Assembly: GCF_000282995.1 (NCBI RefSeq)
Contig: NZ_ALEE01000101.1
Span: 1-6,801, forward strand
DNA from: Melaminivora alkalimesophila
Lineage (GTDB): Bacteria > Pseudomonadota > Gammaproteobacteria > Burkholderiales > Burkholderiaceae_C
Direction: 5' to 3'
Length of the DNA: 6,801 bases
The translations under genes were made by a program, and so were the position numbers. Below, in pieces: positions 6,310 to 6,801 of this stretch. Numbering within the stretch: the first letter of the stretch is position 1; every line of letters starts with the position of its first letter. The notes below the pieces were generated by a model. The model saw nothing but the letters and a program-made list of their open reading frames with translations. It had not been told where the DNA came from and made no database searches.

Positions 6310-6325
6310 CAGCGCGGCCGCGCTG
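6310..6325. repeat. Perfect 16-bp palindrome upstream of usp
   Basis: CAGCGCGGCCGCGCTG equals its own reverse complement. It lies 28 bp upstream of the usp start and 15 bp past the phosphoesterase stop on the minus strand. As RNA it could form a 6-bp stem with a GGCC loop. There is no following U-tract, so it is not a standard terminator. It could be an operator, a leader hairpin, or chance in GC-rich DNA. Confidence 0.4.
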
Positions 6326-6339
6326 CGCGTATCCGCTGA

Positions 6340-6801
6340 TCATACGGTGAGCAGGCAGTGGGGCCGGAAGGTCCACTGCTCGCCCCTGCCGCGGTAGCCC
6401 AGGGGGTTGGCGACCACGCGGCAGCGCCAGGCCGAGCCGTCCGCGCGCGTGCCGCTGGCCACGTAATCGCTGGGGGCGTGCAGGTGGCCGTGCAGCCACA
6501 GGTCGGCAGCCGGCAGCAGCCCGTCCAGCGCGTTGCAAAAGCCCGCCGTGCCCGGCACCAGGCCGTAGCGCGGATCGGCGCTGCGCAGGCTCGGCGCGAA
6601 GTGCGTGACCACCACCGTCGGGCCGTCGAAGGGCTGGGCCAGCGCGCCGCGCAGCCAGGCCTGGCAGGCCAGCGACTGCGCCCGCACGCCCTCGGCCAGG
6701 AAGGGCCGGCCGTGGCGCGTCCCGCCCGTCTTTTTCAGATAGAAGTTGGCGGCGCGGTAGGCCTTGGCGCGCTGGCGCAGGCGCTCCGCAGGTGGCCCGC
6801 C
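6340..6801 (-). CDS. Calcineurin-like metallophosphoesterase, C-terminal part (5' truncated by window edge)
   Basis: This is a predicted metal-dependent phosphohydrolase of the calcineurin-like superfamily, which uses a dinuclear metal centre. 153 residues are visible and the frame stays open to the right edge, so the start and the N-terminal metal-binding motifs (DxH, GDxxD, GNHE) are outside the window. Seen here are VVVTHFAPS, carrying one metal-ligand histidine, and WLHGHLHAPSDY, the GHxH motif that closes the metal site. A conserved ANPLGY-type tail follows. A GTG at 6687 is internal, since the homologous sequence continues upstream with FYLKKTGGTRHGRPFLAEGVRAQ-like content lacking stops. 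The last residues end CLLTV before a TGA. It lies 58 bp upstream of usp on the same strand. The natural substrate cannot be assigned. Confidence 0.88.
   Translation of the reverse strand, partial: GGPPAERLRQRAKAYRAANFYLKKTGGTRHGRPFLAEGVRAQSLACQAWLRGALAQPFDGPTVVVTHFAPSLRSADPRYGLVPGTAGFCNALDGLLPAADLWLHGHLHAPSDYVASGTRADGSAWRCRVVANPLGYRGRGEQWTFRPHCLLTV

Overview
The window is a gene-dense, very GC-rich bacterial chromosome segment. Third-codon GC bias produces many long but spurious antisense open frames. The content (minC-minD-minE order, a Leu/Ile/Val-type periplasmic binding protein, an ArgP-like LysR regulator beside a DadA-type dehydrogenase, and a short UspA) fits a betaproteobacterium, most likely order Burkholderiales, family Comamonadaceae. 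The family placement is inferred from recalled protein resemblance, not from a search. I saw no tRNA, rRNA, insertion sequence, CRISPR array, phage gene or attachment site, and no gene-free stretch longer than about 130 bp.

Layout. Plus strand, 1-1512: the minCDE cell-division-site operon (minC lacks its 5' part; minD and minE are complete). Minus strand, 1541-2101: a flavin-reductase-domain protein, convergent with minE. Plus strand, 2230-3420: a secreted amino-acid-type ABC-transporter substrate-binding protein, divergent from the flavin reductase. Minus strand, 3484-4824: a DadA-type D-amino-acid dehydrogenase with a clear intrinsic terminator at 3431-3457. Plus strand, 4914-5837: an ArgP/IciA-like LysR regulator, divergent from dadA across 89 bp. 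Minus strand, 5859-6281: a single-domain universal stress protein. Minus strand, 6340-6801: the C-terminal part of a calcineurin-like metallophosphoesterase that runs off the right edge.

How the genes relate. MinC, MinD and MinE form the oscillator that blocks FtsZ-ring assembly away from midcell. The regulator and dadA form a divergent pair whose shared spacer holds two small inverted repeats, so local control of amino-acid catabolism is a reasonable hypothesis. The orphan binding protein could supply amino-acid-like ligands, but no permease or ATPase gene is present and any link to dadA is speculative. The other genes look like unrelated housekeeping or accessory functions.

Overall this is an ordinary chromosomal region and I found no convincing undescribed system. 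The items most worth checking are the dadA/argP-like regulatory spacer, the subgroup signature in the DadA N-terminus, and a speculative histidine-rich mini-ORF between minC and minD.
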